Shown: positions 9,063 through 17,995 of the stretch, piece after piece
How the letters are laid out: each line of letters begins with the position of its first letter
How positions within the stretch are numbered: position 1 is the first letter of the stretch
Assembly (NCBI GenBank): GCA_045631485.1
Contig: JAZQUU010000019.1
Span: 1 to 64,000, forward strand
Length of the DNA: 64,000 nt
From: SIG452 sp045631485
GTDB taxonomy: Bacteria; Bacillota; Clostridia; UMGS1840
Direction: 5' to 3'
Notes under the pieces: model-generated
Databases searched by the model: none
Seen by the model: the letters and a program-made list of their open reading frames with translations, nothing else
Told to the model about the DNA's origin: nothing
Translations under genes and position numbers: made by a program

Positions 9063-9091
9063 ATTATACCTTTTTTTCATCTGTTTGTCAA
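9063..9091 (-). promoter_or_regulatory. Sigma-A promoter of the GH13-glgP operon
   Basis: On the minus strand TTGACA (9086-9091), 17-base spacer, TATAAT (9063-9068): a consensus promoter. Its position fixes the GH13 start downstream at the TTG at 9016. Confidence 0.92.
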
Positions 9092-9218
9092 CTGACAGAA
9101 CAGTTAGTATTTTGCTCTGTTTTGGTTATATTTTTATGGATATTTACCAAGGAAACTTTCTAAATTTTGTAAAGAAACACAGTCTTTTGATTTTTTATAT
9201 ATTTTTTACAAAAAACAC

Positions 9219-9247
9219 TTTATTTTTCAATCTGTTTATGTTATAAT
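9219..9247 (+). promoter_or_regulatory. Probable promoter of the glgBCDA operon
   Basis: TATAAT at 9242-9247 with an extended -10 TG at 9239-9240; the -35 (TTTATT at 9219-9224) is weak. It is divergent from the GH13-glgP promoter about 130 bases away. Confidence 0.6.
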
Positions 9248-9314
9248 ATAACAAAGTTACACAATTCGACGGTGATTTTTTTAATTTTTTAAATTCCAAA
9301 TAACCGAAGAATCG

Positions 9315-9342
9315 AAAACGGCGGAGAAAAACCGCCGGTTTT
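9315..9342 (+). promoter_or_regulatory. Hairpin in the glgB 5' leader, possible attenuator
   Basis: AAAACGGCGG and CCGCCGGTTTT can pair (one bulged base) over a 7-base loop, 40 bases before the glgB start. A T-rich stretch (GTCGTGTTTTT) follows. It is terminator-like, but the T-run is interrupted. Function is unknown. Confidence 0.45.
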
Positions 9343-9381
9343 GTCGTGTTTTTGAAGCTTACATCAGGAGGCAAAACTATC

Positions 9382-11271
9382 ATGCAACAATCCACAAATC
9401 AAATGGCAGAATATCTGTTTCACCAAGGGACCAATAGCCGTGCCTACGAATTTTTGGGCGCCCATCTTCAAGGCAACCGATGTGTATTTCGCACTTGGGC
9501 ACCAAAAGCAAAAGCGGTCTTTGTGACAGGTTCTTTTTGTAATTGGGATTACCATGCATATCAAGCCACTAAAATTACAGACGGCGGTTTATATGAATGT
9601 ATCATCGACAATGTGAAAGAATTTGATGCTTATAAATATGTGATTATTACCGAATCCGGAGAAACTCTGCTGAAAGCAGACCCCTACGGGTATCATTCAG
9701 AGACCCGTCCCGGTGATGCTTCCAAGATATATAATCTGTCCGGCTATCGTTGGCACGATAAAGCCTGGATGGCAAAACGGGAAGCTCCCTATCAAAAGCC
9801 GATGAATATTTATGAAGTTCATTTTGGCTCCTGGAAACGCTTTGCAGACGGCAACAATTTCTCCTATCGGAAGATGGCGGAAGAATTGATTCCCTATGTG
9901 AAAGAAATGGGATATACCCACATTGAGCTGATGCCGATGAGCGAATATCCCTACGATAAATCCTGGGGATATCAGGTAACAGGTTACTATGCCCCCACCT
10001 CCCGTTACGGAGAACCCAAAGATTTTATGTATTTTATTGACGAATGTCACAAAAATAATTTAGGTGTCATTTTGGATTGGGTACCTGCTCATTTCCCCAA
10101 AGATGCCCAGGGGTTATATAAATTTGACGGCAGCTTTTGTTATGAATACGAAAGTGCTTTCAAGAGAGAACATAAAGACTGGGGTACTCACATCTTTGAT
10201 TACGGCAAAAACGAAGTTATTTCTTTCCTTATTTCCAATGCCTGCTTCTGGCTGGACAAATATCATATTGACGGTCTTCGTGTGGATGCGGTTGCCTCAA
10301 TGCTTTATTTAGACTATGGCAGAAAAGACGGCGAATGGGAACAGAATCAATACGGCGGTAACGGAAACATTGAAGCGGTTGAGTTCTTAAAACAATTAAA
10401 TACCAGAGTCTTTTCCGATTTTCCCGGCATTATGATGATTGCCGAAGAGTCCACAGCATGGCCCATGATTACCTATCCGGTGGAAGACGGAGGCTTGGGA
10501 TTCAACTATAAATGGAATATGGGATGGATGAATGATTCGCTCCGCTATATGGCAACCGACCCATTTTTCCGAAAAGGTGTTCATAATAATATGACCTTCT
10601 CCTTAACCTACGCATTTTCGGAAAATTTTGTACTTCCCTTATCTCACGATGAAGTGGTTCACGAAAAATGTTCTTTACTCAATAAAATGCCCGGTTATCT
10701 TCACGATAAATTTGCAAATCTGCGAGCATATCTCACTTATATGTATACTCACCCGGGCAAAAAGCTCACCTTTATGGGTGCCGATATTGCCCAACAATGC
10801 GAATTCAACGAAGAGACGCAACTATCCTGGGAATTATTGCAATATCCCGAACATCAAAAGCATCGGGAATTTGTGAAGGCTTTAAATCATTTTTATCAAA
10901 AGGAACCTACCCTTTGGGAAAAAGATGACAGTTGGGAAGGATTCCAATGGGCAAGTGCAGATGATTGCGATAATAACGTGTACGCTTTTTGGCGAATAGA
11001 TAAAAAAGGCAACAAACTCTTAAGCGTGTTTAACTTTTCTTCCAACCGCTATGAAAATTATAAATTGGGTGTTTTAAACCGAGGAAATTATGCAGAGGTA
11101 TTCTCTACCGACCAAGAAGAATTCGGCGGTAGCGGAACTCCTGCTCAGAAGCTCACATCAAAATCGGGTGAAATGCACGGTCAGAAACAGTATATCGAAC
11201 TGACCATCCCCCCGTTCTCGGCGTTATGTTTTTACAAAAAGGCAACTCCGAAACGAACAAAAAAGACATAA
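9382..11271 (+). CDS. glgB: 1,4-alpha-glucan branching enzyme
   Basis: It forms alpha-1,6 branches in glycogen (GH13). The 629-aa product has an N-terminal CBM48-type module (residues about 20-110, with FRTWAPKAKAVFVTG). The catalytic barrel follows, with GLRVDAVASMLYLDY (nucleophile Asp), MIAEESTAWP (acid/base Glu) and LSHDEVVH (third acid), then an all-beta C-terminal domain. The start is the ATG at 9382, 10 bases behind AGGAGG; twelve codons of the longer frame precede the ribosome site. First gene of glgB-glgC-glgD-glgA. The tail past residue 620 is short and basic (ATPKRTKKT). Confidence 0.97.
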   Translation: MQQSTNQMAEYLFHQGTNSRAYEFLGAHLQGNRCVFRTWAPKAKAVFVTGSFCNWDYHAYQATKITDGGLYECIIDNVKEFDAYKYVIITESGETLLKADPYGYHSETRPGDASKIYNLSGYRWHDKAWMAKREAPYQKPMNIYEVHFGSWKRFADGNNFSYRKMAEELIPYVKEMGYTHIELMPMSEYPYDKSWGYQVTGYYAPTSRYGEPKDFMYFIDECHKNNLGVILDWVPAHFPKDAQGLYKFDGSFCYEYESAFKREHKDWGTHIFDYGKNEVISFLISNACFWLDKYHIDGLRVDAVASMLYLDYGRKDGEWEQNQYGGNGNIEAVEFLKQLNTRVFSDFPGIMMIAEESTAWPMITYPVEDGGLGFNYKWNMGWMNDSLRYMATDPFFRKGVHNNMTFSLTYAFSENFVLPLSHDEVVHEKCSLLNKMPGYLHDKFANLRAYLTYMYTHPGKKLTFMGADIAQQCEFNEETQLSWELLQYPEHQKHREFVKALNHFYQKEPTLWEKDDSWEGFQWASADDCDNNVYAFWRIDKKGNKLLSVFNFSSNRYENYKLGVLNRGNYAEVFSTDQEEFGGSGTPAQKLTSKSGEMHGQKQYIELTIPPFSALCFYKKATPKRTKKT

Positions 11272-11380
11272 AACCAATTGCAAAAGCATAACTATCAGAG
11301 AGGCATTTTTGCTTCTTTACCAAACTGTATTTTAAATTTTCAACATATAAAATGCAACAGAACAAGAAAGGATAATTCTT

Positions 11381-12568
11381 ATGATTGCAAAAAAAGAAAT
11401 GGTCGCAATGTTACTTGCAGGCGGTGCCGGCAACCGTTTATACGTCCTCACCAAAGAACGTGCTAAACCGGCAGTTCCTTTTGGAGGCAAATATAAAATC
11501 ATCGACTTCCCCATCTCCAACTGTGTCAATTCCGGAGTGGATACCGTGGGCGTATTGACTCAGTATCAACCGTTGGAATTAAACACCTACATCGGAAACG
11601 GGCAGCCCTGGGATTTAGACAGAATGTATGGCGGTGTGCACATTCTCCCTCCCTACCTGGCGGGAGCAACCGGAGACTGGTATAAAGGTACCGCAAATGC
11701 CATTTATCAGAATATGCATTTTATGGATCAGTTTGATCCCGAATATGTGCTCATTTTATCCGGGGACCATATTTATAAAATGGACTATGCAAAAATGCTG
11801 CAGTTCCATAAAGAAAAAAATGCAGACCTTACCATTGCAGTTTTAAATGTTACTATGGAAGAAGCAACCAGATTCGGTATCTTAAATACCAATCCCGATT
11901 TATCGGTATATGAATTTGAAGAAAAACCCCAAAAACCAAAATCCACCAACGCTTCTATGGGGATTTACATTTTCAACTATAAAAAATTAAAGGAATATTT
12001 AATAAAAGACGAAGAAAATCCCGCATCCTCCAATGACTTCGGCAAAGACGTGATTCCCGCAATGTTAAACGACAACTGCAAGTTGTTTGCTTATCCCTAT
12101 GAAGGCTACTGGAAAGATGTTGGAACCATTGATTCTCTGTGGGAAGCAAATATGGATTTATTAAATCCCAAACTCCCCTTAAATTTAAGTGACCCCTTAT
12201 GGAGAATTTACAGCCGTCACAATGCTACCACTCCCCATTATATTGATGAAAAAGCAACTGTGGCAGACTCCATTATTTCCTCTGCCTGCGAAATCTACGG
12301 CAACGTTTCCCAAAGTGTGATTTTTGCCAACACTACCGTGGGTGAAGGCACCGACCTGGAATATTCGGTGATTATGCCCAATGTAAAAATCGGGAAAAAC
12401 GCCAAAATCCAATATGCAATTATTGCCGACGATGCAGTGATTGAAGATGGTGCCATCATCGGTGCAGACCCCAGAGACTGCAAAGAAGGCGAATGGGGCA
12501 TCGCAGTAATCGGTCAGGGTGCAGTCATCAAATCCGGTCAGGTTGTACTGCCCAAGCAGATTGTATAG
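11381..12568 (+). CDS. glgC: Glucose-1-phosphate adenylyltransferase, catalytic subunit
   Basis: It makes ADP-glucose from glucose 1-phosphate and ATP, the committed step of bacterial glycogen synthesis. The 395-aa product has the nucleotidyltransferase N-terminus with LLAGGAGNRL and RAKPAVPFGGKYKIIDF, and a C-terminal left-handed beta-helix region (about residues 290-390) with hexapeptide-like repeats. The glycine-rich loop has Asn where most relatives have Thr (GGAGNRL rather than GGGGTRL), a conservative change. GAAAGGATAATTCTT precedes the ATG. It is followed after 38 bases by glgD, and in Firmicutes the two form a hetero-oligomer, GlgC being the catalytic partner. Confidence 0.96.
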   Translation: MIAKKEMVAMLLAGGAGNRLYVLTKERAKPAVPFGGKYKIIDFPISNCVNSGVDTVGVLTQYQPLELNTYIGNGQPWDLDRMYGGVHILPPYLAGATGDWYKGTANAIYQNMHFMDQFDPEYVLILSGDHIYKMDYAKMLQFHKEKNADLTIAVLNVTMEEATRFGILNTNPDLSVYEFEEKPQKPKSTNASMGIYIFNYKKLKEYLIKDEENPASSNDFGKDVIPAMLNDNCKLFAYPYEGYWKDVGTIDSLWEANMDLLNPKLPLNLSDPLWRIYSRHNATTPHYIDEKATVADSIISSACEIYGNVSQSVIFANTTVGEGTDLEYSVIMPNVKIGKNAKIQYAIIADDAVIEDGAIIGADPRDCKEGEWGIAVIGQGAVIKSGQVVLPKQIV

Positions 12569-12606
12569 ATTTTCGAAAAGATAAGCAAGAAAGAAGGATA
12601 TAAACA

Positions 12607-13716
12607 ATGAATGCATTCAGCATATTATTTTCAGATACCTTTTATTACGACAGAATCGACGAGCTGACCAAAAACCGTAATCTGGCATCTGTTCCCTTTG
12701 GCGGAAGATACCGTTTGATTGATTTTGTGCTCTCCTCGCTGGTAAAAGCACACGTTCCCAACGTGGGCGTTATTACCCGTAATAATTACAGTTCTTTGGT
12801 GGACCATTTGGGAAGCGGTAAGGATTGGGATTTGGACCGTAAAAACGGCGGCTTAAAAATCTTAACTCCCTTTGCCAACAATATGGGAAACTCCTCCTCC
12901 AAAAATAAATTCGAAGCCTTAAACAGCGTAAAAACCTATATCCGCCACAATCTGCCCGATTATGCAATTCTGGCGGATACCAATATTATCTGCAATATTG
13001 ATTTTAAAGCAATGGTGCAATTCCATAAAGACACCAATGCAGATGTGGTATGTTTATATAAGAAAAGAGATGTTTACGAAGGAAGCACCAGCATCGAAGT
13101 TGCAGAAAACGGTCAGGTAACCGGTTCCCGTTATCACGGAATTGCCAACGGTAAACAGGATAACTTTGTGTTAAAAGTTTATGTGATGAAAAAAGACTTC
13201 CTCTTAAACTTAATTGATACCGGTATCACCTACGGTTGGGAAGAATTCAACCGTGACTTTATTACCAAGCATTTCTCCAATTACCGCATTTTTGCTATGG
13301 AACAAAAAGGTTATTGCAAAGTGCTTCGCAATATCAACGATTATTATCAGGCAAGTATGGATTTATTAAATCCCGAAATCCGCCGTGAAATCTTCCAGTC
13401 CGGCACCAATGTGTTAACCAAAATCAAAGACAGTGTTCCCACCATGTACGGCTCCAATTCCAAAGTGAAAAACAGCCTGATTGCAGACGGTTGCAAAATT
13501 GACGGTACCGTGGAAAACTGCGTGATTTTCCGTGGTGTTCACGTCAAAAAAGGTGCAGTGGTGAAAAATTCCATCATTATGCAGGGCGCAGAAATTTCGG
13601 AAAACTGCAAGATTACCAATGTGATTGCCGATAAAGGTATGACCTTAAATGAAGGCGTGGTTTTAACAGGGTCCGAATCCTTCCCCTTCATTATTGCAAA
13701 GAACACCAAAATCTAA
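12607..13716 (+). CDS. glgD: Glucose-1-phosphate adenylyltransferase, GlgD regulatory subunit
   Basis: This 369-aa paralogue of GlgC lacks the N-terminal glycine-rich catalytic loop: the protein starts MNAFSILFSD and goes straight to a conserved SVPFGGRYRLIDF. That is the signature of GlgD, a non-catalytic partner known in Bacillus and Clostridia relatives to raise GlgC activity. The C-terminal beta-helix (about residues 275-350) is intact. AAGGATATAAACA precedes the ATG. It lies between glgC and glgA in the glycogen operon, spaced 38 and 24 bases. Confidence 0.95.
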   Translation: MNAFSILFSDTFYYDRIDELTKNRNLASVPFGGRYRLIDFVLSSLVKAHVPNVGVITRNNYSSLVDHLGSGKDWDLDRKNGGLKILTPFANNMGNSSSKNKFEALNSVKTYIRHNLPDYAILADTNIICNIDFKAMVQFHKDTNADVVCLYKKRDVYEGSTSIEVAENGQVTGSRYHGIANGKQDNFVLKVYVMKKDFLLNLIDTGITYGWEEFNRDFITKHFSNYRIFAMEQKGYCKVLRNINDYYQASMDLLNPEIRREIFQSGTNVLTKIKDSVPTMYGSNSKVKNSLIADGCKIDGTVENCVIFRGVHVKKGAVVKNSIIMQGAEISENCKITNVIADKGMTLNEGVVLTGSESFPFIIAKNTKI

Positions 13717-13740
13717 TTCCCGGAAAGGTAGCAAACATCT

Positions 13741-15168
13741 ATGAAAGTTTTATATGCAGCAGCAGAAGCCACTCCTTTTATTAAAGTTGGCGGTTTAGGA
13801 GACGTAATGGGCGGTTTACCAAAAGCTCTTTGCGAGCTTGGCGTAGATGCCAGAGTTATTTTGCCTCTTTATTCCAAAATTAAAGATAAATACATCGACC
13901 AACTGGAATTTATCACCGAAATCGGAATTCCTTTGGGTTGGAGAATGTGCTATTGCGGAATCTTTAAAGCAGAAATCGGCAAAGTGACATACTATTTTAT
14001 TGATAACGAATTGTTCTTCAAGCGAGACAACGTGTATGGAGAATTTGACGATGCGGAACGGTTTGCGTTTTTCTCCAAAGCCGTTTTGGAAGCGTTGCCC
14101 CACGTGGACTTCTATCCCGATGTGATTAACGCCAACGATTGGCACACCGCTATGGTTCCTCTGTATCTGAACGCCTTTTACAGAAACATTCCCGAATATA
14201 TGTTTATTAAAACCGTGTTGTCCATCCACAATATTGAATTCCAGGGCAAATATGACCCGTTAATTATGGGAAATGTGTTCGGCTTGGATGTGTCTTACCG
14301 TGACCTTATGATGTATGACGGTTGCTTAAACGTGTTAAAAGCAGGGATTGAATCTGCAAATCTGGTAACCACCGTTTCCGAAACCTATGCCAAGGAAATT
14401 TTGGATCCCTATTTCTCCCATGATTTACACAACATTTTAATTCCCCGTCAGTATAAATTAAAAGGAATTATCAACGGAATTGATACCGAAGTATTTAATC
14501 CCAAAACCGACAAAGCACTTCCCTATCGTTATGACTATTCTTCCATCCGCATGAAATCCATGAACAAAACCGCTCTGCAAAAAGAGCTTGGTTTAGAAGT
14601 GGATGCGAAGAAACCGATGATTGGTATGGTAACCCGTCTCACTCCTCAAAAAGGTTTGGATTTGGTTCGTGAAGCAATGAGCGAACTGACCAAACACGAT
14701 GTGCAGATTGTGATTTTGGGAACAGGTTATCCCGAATACGAAGAAACCTTCCGCTATTGGGAAAACATCTGCCACGATAAAGTTCGTGCCATCATCAAAT
14801 TCTCGGGAGAACTTGCTTCCAAAATTTATTCGGCGGCAGACTTGTTCTTAATGCCCTCTCACGCAGAACCCTGTGGCTTGGCACAGATGATTTCCATGCG
14901 CTACGGCACCATTCCGATTGTGCATACCGTGGGTGGCTTAAAAGACAGCGTAACTCCCTACAATCCCGAAAGCAAAGAAGGAAATGGGCTCACCTTCCAG
15001 TCCTACAATGCCTGGGATATGTATGATGCCATTATGAGAGGTCTGGATTTATATCACGATAAAACTCATTGGCGTCAGCTTCGTAAGAATGCAATGAATA
15101 CCGACTTCAGTTGGGAAAATTCCGCAAAGATTTATAAGCAGACTTACGAAGATTTACTGAATCAATAA
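13741..15168 (+). CDS. glgA: Glycogen synthase (ADP-glucose, GT5)
   Basis: It transfers glucose from ADP-glucose to the non-reducing end of glycogen. The 475-aa product has the GT5 start with the ADP-glucose-binding motif KVGGLGDVMG at residues 15-24 and the C-terminal GT-B donor-site motif around EPCGLAQMISMRYG with acidic Glu. Length is normal for GlgA. A GGAAAGGTAG site lies in front of the ATG. It is the last gene of the glycogen synthesis operon and is closed by a strong terminator. Confidence 0.97.
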   Translation: MKVLYAAAEATPFIKVGGLGDVMGGLPKALCELGVDARVILPLYSKIKDKYIDQLEFITEIGIPLGWRMCYCGIFKAEIGKVTYYFIDNELFFKRDNVYGEFDDAERFAFFSKAVLEALPHVDFYPDVINANDWHTAMVPLYLNAFYRNIPEYMFIKTVLSIHNIEFQGKYDPLIMGNVFGLDVSYRDLMMYDGCLNVLKAGIESANLVTTVSETYAKEILDPYFSHDLHNILIPRQYKLKGIINGIDTEVFNPKTDKALPYRYDYSSIRMKSMNKTALQKELGLEVDAKKPMIGMVTRLTPQKGLDLVREAMSELTKHDVQIVILGTGYPEYEETFRYWENICHDKVRAIIKFSGELASKIYSAADLFLMPSHAEPCGLAQMISMRYGTIPIVHTVGGLKDSVTPYNPESKEGNGLTFQSYNAWDMYDAIMRGLDLYHDKTHWRQLRKNAMNTDFSWENSAKIYKQTYEDLLNQ

Positions 15169-15180
15169 TTGCTTTCCAAT

Positions 15181-15215
15181 AAAAAGTTCCCTTTCCGAAA
15201 GAAGGGAACTTTTTT
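15181..15215 (+). terminator. Terminator of the glgBCDA operon
   Basis: AAAAGTTCCCTT pairs with AAGGGAACTTTT and six Ts follow, 13 bases behind the glgA stop. Confidence 0.92.
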
Positions 15216-15300
15216 CATATTCCATTGCCAATCTGTTTTTTGCTTATTTTTGATTATTTTTGTTTTCTTTTGATTTTTTTGATTTTTTTTGGTTTCCCTA

Positions 15301-15329
15301 TTGCATTTTAAAAATGAGTGTGCTATAAT
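15301..15329 (+). promoter_or_regulatory. Sigma-A promoter of the class II aldolase gene
   Basis: TTGCAT (15301-15306), 17-base spacer, TATAAT (15324-15329), with extended -10 TG. It leaves a leader of about 85 bases before the start codon in which I see no recognised element. Confidence 0.85.
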
Positions 15330-15424
15330 AAAAATGCTTTATGATAAACAGGCGAATTTTGGCAAACAATGTCGGACATCCTATGGTTTATTTTTCATAT
15401 TATATAGATAGGAGATACTAAAAA

Positions 15425-16264
15425 ATGCTGGTAACCTTAGAAGAAATCTTAAAAGACGCCGAACAAAAGAAATACGGTGTTGGTTTGTTCAACATGTTAA
15501 ACTTGGAAATGGCAAGAGGTATCATTGATGCCGCAGAAGAAGAACGATCCCCCATTATCCTGGGTGTTGCAGAAGTTCATCTGCCCGTGATTCCCTTTGA
15601 TTATGCTTGCCATATTATGAATAAAATCGCAAGAGAAGCAACCGTTCCCGTTTGCTTACATTTTGACCACGGTACCAACTACAAAAAAATCTTAACCGCT
15701 ATGAAAGGCGGCTTCACCTCCGTTATGTATGACGGCAGTGCTCTGCCCTACGAAGAAAACATTGCAAACACCAGAGAAATTTCCAAAATTGCGCATGCTT
15801 TGGGCGTTAGTGTGGAAGCGGAATTAGGTCATGTTGGCGGTGCGGAAGGCGGCGCTGATGACGGTCACGAAGAAATGTACACCAATGTGGATCAGGTAAA
15901 CGATTTCATTCGCCGTGCAGACATTGATGCATTGGCTGTTGCAATCGGTACCGCTCACGGTCAGTATAAAACCAAACCGAAGCTGGATATCGGCAGATTA
16001 AAAGAAATTTATGATATTGCAGATAAACCGTTGGTATTACACGGCGGCTCCGGCTTAAGCGATGATGACTTTAAAAACACCATCAAAAACGGTATCAGAA
16101 AAGTAAATATCTGCACCGAAATGTGTCTTGCTGCACATAAAGCATACACCTTCGCATTCAACGAAAACACCAACTTTGAAATTGCATTGCAGGTTGCAAA
16201 AAAATCCGTTCAGGAAGTGGTAAGAGAAAAAATGATTCTCTTTGGTTCCAGCGGCAAAGCGTAA
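15425..16264 (+). CDS. fba: Class II fructose-bisphosphate aldolase (ketose-bisphosphate aldolase)
   Basis: This zinc-dependent aldolase interconverts a ketose 1,6-bisphosphate with DHAP and glyceraldehyde 3-phosphate. The 279-aa product carries the class II motifs CLHFDHG (zinc His, catalytic Asp; about residues 77-83), EAELGHVGG, AIGTAHGQYK and LVLHGGSGL. Length and motifs fit the fructose/tagatose bisphosphate aldolase family. Fructose 1,6-bisphosphate is the likeliest substrate because the gene stands alone with its own promoter, but tagatose bisphosphate cannot be excluded. GATAGGAGATACT precedes the ATG and a terminator follows. Confidence 0.92.
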   Translation: MLVTLEEILKDAEQKKYGVGLFNMLNLEMARGIIDAAEEERSPIILGVAEVHLPVIPFDYACHIMNKIAREATVPVCLHFDHGTNYKKILTAMKGGFTSVMYDGSALPYEENIANTREISKIAHALGVSVEAELGHVGGAEGGADDGHEEMYTNVDQVNDFIRRADIDALAVAIGTAHGQYKTKPKLDIGRLKEIYDIADKPLVLHGGSGLSDDDFKNTIKNGIRKVNICTEMCLAAHKAYTFAFNENTNFEIALQVAKKSVQEVVREKMILFGSSGKA

Positions 16265-16281
16265 GTCTCCAAAAAAGATTC

Positions 16282-16315
16282 AAAAAGCCAAATCACAAAA
16301 AGATTTGGCTTTTTC
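16282..16315 (+). terminator. Terminator behind the aldolase gene
   Basis: AAAAAGCCAAATC and GATTTGGCTTTTT form a perfect stem followed by a T-rich tail. Confidence 0.92.
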
Positions 16316-16348
16316 TTTTTGATTTAAAAAAATCTTTTCAAAATAGTA

Positions 16349-16377
16349 TAGACAAATAAAAAATAATCTGCTATACT
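16349..16377 (+). promoter_or_regulatory. Sigma-A promoter of proS
   Basis: TAGACA (16349-16354), 17-base spacer, TATACT (16372-16377). It gives a proS leader of about 115 bases. Confidence 0.75.
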
Positions 16378-16415
16378 ATATAAGTTAAAGTATGTGTATT
16401 GACTTTTCAAAGCGC

Positions 16416-16466
16416 ATTGTCCCCTCTCGTACGGTTGTTTTTCGGCATACGGTTGAGTCGGGCAAT
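16416..16466 (+). promoter_or_regulatory. Possible structured leader of proS
   Basis: ATTGTCCC (16416-16423) can pair with GGGCAAT (16460-16466), and CTC with GAG just inside. The loop holds two near-identical segments, GTACGGTTG (16429-16437) and ATACGGTTG (16447-16455). It lacks a T-box sequence and a terminator, so it is not a T-box. No known class was recognised. Confidence 0.35.
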
Positions 16467-16502
16467 CATTACAAATGAATTTTATGAAAGGAATATAAAA
16501 AG

Positions 16503-17933
16503 ATGCAGGACAAAAAATTAGTTACCGAAATCACATCTATGGATGTGGACTTTGCAAAATGGTACACCGACATTGTAAAAAAAGCGGACTTGGTTGATTA
16601 CTCCTCCGTAAGAGGTTGTATGATTATCCGTCCCTACGGCTATGCGATCTGGGAAAATATTCAGAAAGTATTAAATCAGAAATTCAAAGAAACAGGTCAC
16701 GAAAACGTGTATATGCCCATGTTTATTCCCGAAAGCCTGTTAAACAAGGAAAAAGACCATGTAGAAGGCTTTGCTCCCGAAGTGGCTTGGGTAACTCACG
16801 GCGGTCACGAAAAACTGGCAGAACGTATGTGTGTGCGTCCCACCAGCGAAACCTTATTCTGCGACCACTATGCCAATATTATTGAATCTTACAGAGATTT
16901 ACCCAAACTTTATAATCAGTGGTGCTCCGTGGTAAGATGGGAAAAAACCACCCGTCCTTTCCTTCGTTCCTGCGAATTCTTATGGCAGGAAGGTCACACC
17001 GCTCACGCTACCGCAGAAGAAGCTCAGGAAGAAACCATCCGTATGCTAAATGTGTATGCTGATTTCTGCGAAAAATACTTAGCAATCCCCGTGGTAAAAG
17101 GTCAGAAAACCGATAAAGAGAAATTTGCAGGTGCAGTTGCAACCTACACCATCGAAAGCTTAATGCACGACGGTAAGGCTCTGCAAAGCGGTACTTCCCA
17201 TAACTTTGGTGACGGTTTTGCAAAAGCGTTCGGCATTGAATTTACCGGTAAAGATAACAAGTTAACCAACGTTCATCAGACCTCCTGGGGTGTTTCCACC
17301 CGTTTAATCGGTGCAATTATTATGGTGCACGGAGATGATTCCGGTCTGGTTCTTCCTCCCAATATTGCACCTATTCAGGTTGCTTTAATTCCCATCGCTC
17401 AGCATAAAGAAGGCGTACTTGATAAATGCCGCGAAGTGAAAGAAATGCTTTCCGACTTCACCGTGAAGATTGACGATAGCGACAAATCTCCCGGATGGAA
17501 ATTTGCGGAATACGAAATGAAGGGTGTACCGCTTAGAATTGAACTCGGTCCTAAGGATATTGAAAACAATCAGGCAGTTTTGGTTCGTCGTGATACCCGT
17601 GAAAAGAAAGTGGTATCTTTGGATAACATTGCAGAAGAAGTAAAAGAAATGTTGGCTATTATCCAGGATGCTCTGTTCCAGAAAGCTTTGGCACACAGAG
17701 AAGAAACCACCTCCGTGGCAAAAGATTTTGACGAATTAAAAGATATTGCTCAGAATAAACCCGGCTTTATCAAAGCTATGTGGTGCGGTGATGAAGAATG
17801 TGAAATCAAAATCAAAGAAGAAACCACCGTTACCAGCCGTTGTATTCCTTTCGAGCAGGAAGAAATTTCCGACAAATGCGTATGTTGCGGAAAACCTGCG
17901 AAAAAAATGTTATACTGGGGCAAAGCATATTAA
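16503..17933 (+). CDS. proS: Prolyl-tRNA synthetase, eukaryote/archaea-like type
   Basis: It charges tRNA-Pro with proline. The 476-aa product is a class II synthetase of the short form that lacks the INS editing insertion of the long bacterial type. It has the class II core (GCMIIRPYGYAIWE; WEKTTRPFLRSCEFLWQEGH as motif 2 region; HGDDSGLVLPPNIAP as motif 3 region), an anticodon-binding domain (about residues 290-400) and a C-terminal zinc-ribbon-like domain with Cys pairs (CGDEEC, CVCCGKPA). The C-terminal Tyr (KAY) is typical of this type. GAAAGGAATATAAAAAG precedes the ATG. Monocistronic. Confidence 0.96.
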   Translation: MQDKKLVTEITSMDVDFAKWYTDIVKKADLVDYSSVRGCMIIRPYGYAIWENIQKVLNQKFKETGHENVYMPMFIPESLLNKEKDHVEGFAPEVAWVTHGGHEKLAERMCVRPTSETLFCDHYANIIESYRDLPKLYNQWCSVVRWEKTTRPFLRSCEFLWQEGHTAHATAEEAQEETIRMLNVYADFCEKYLAIPVVKGQKTDKEKFAGAVATYTIESLMHDGKALQSGTSHNFGDGFAKAFGIEFTGKDNKLTNVHQTSWGVSTRLIGAIIMVHGDDSGLVLPPNIAPIQVALIPIAQHKEGVLDKCREVKEMLSDFTVKIDDSDKSPGWKFAEYEMKGVPLRIELGPKDIENNQAVLVRRDTREKKVVSLDNIAEEVKEMLAIIQDALFQKALAHREETTSVAKDFDELKDIAQNKPGFIKAMWCGDEECEIKIKEETTVTSRCIPFEQEEISDKCVCCGKPAKKMLYWGKAY

Positions 17934-17944
17934 ACCATACAATC

Positions 17945-17980
17945 AAAAAAATAGTGTTGCGATTGCAACACTATTTTTTT
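17945..17980. terminator. Bidirectional terminator between proS and the flippase gene
   Basis: AAATAGTGTTGC and GCAACACTATTT pair over a GATT loop, with A- and T-runs on the two sides, serving the convergent genes. Confidence 0.92.
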
Positions 17981-17995
17981 ATGTTCACAAACAAA

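Noticed and set aside
16378..16502. T-box in front of proS
   Set aside because: No TGGTACCGCG-type T-box sequence and no terminator stem were found.
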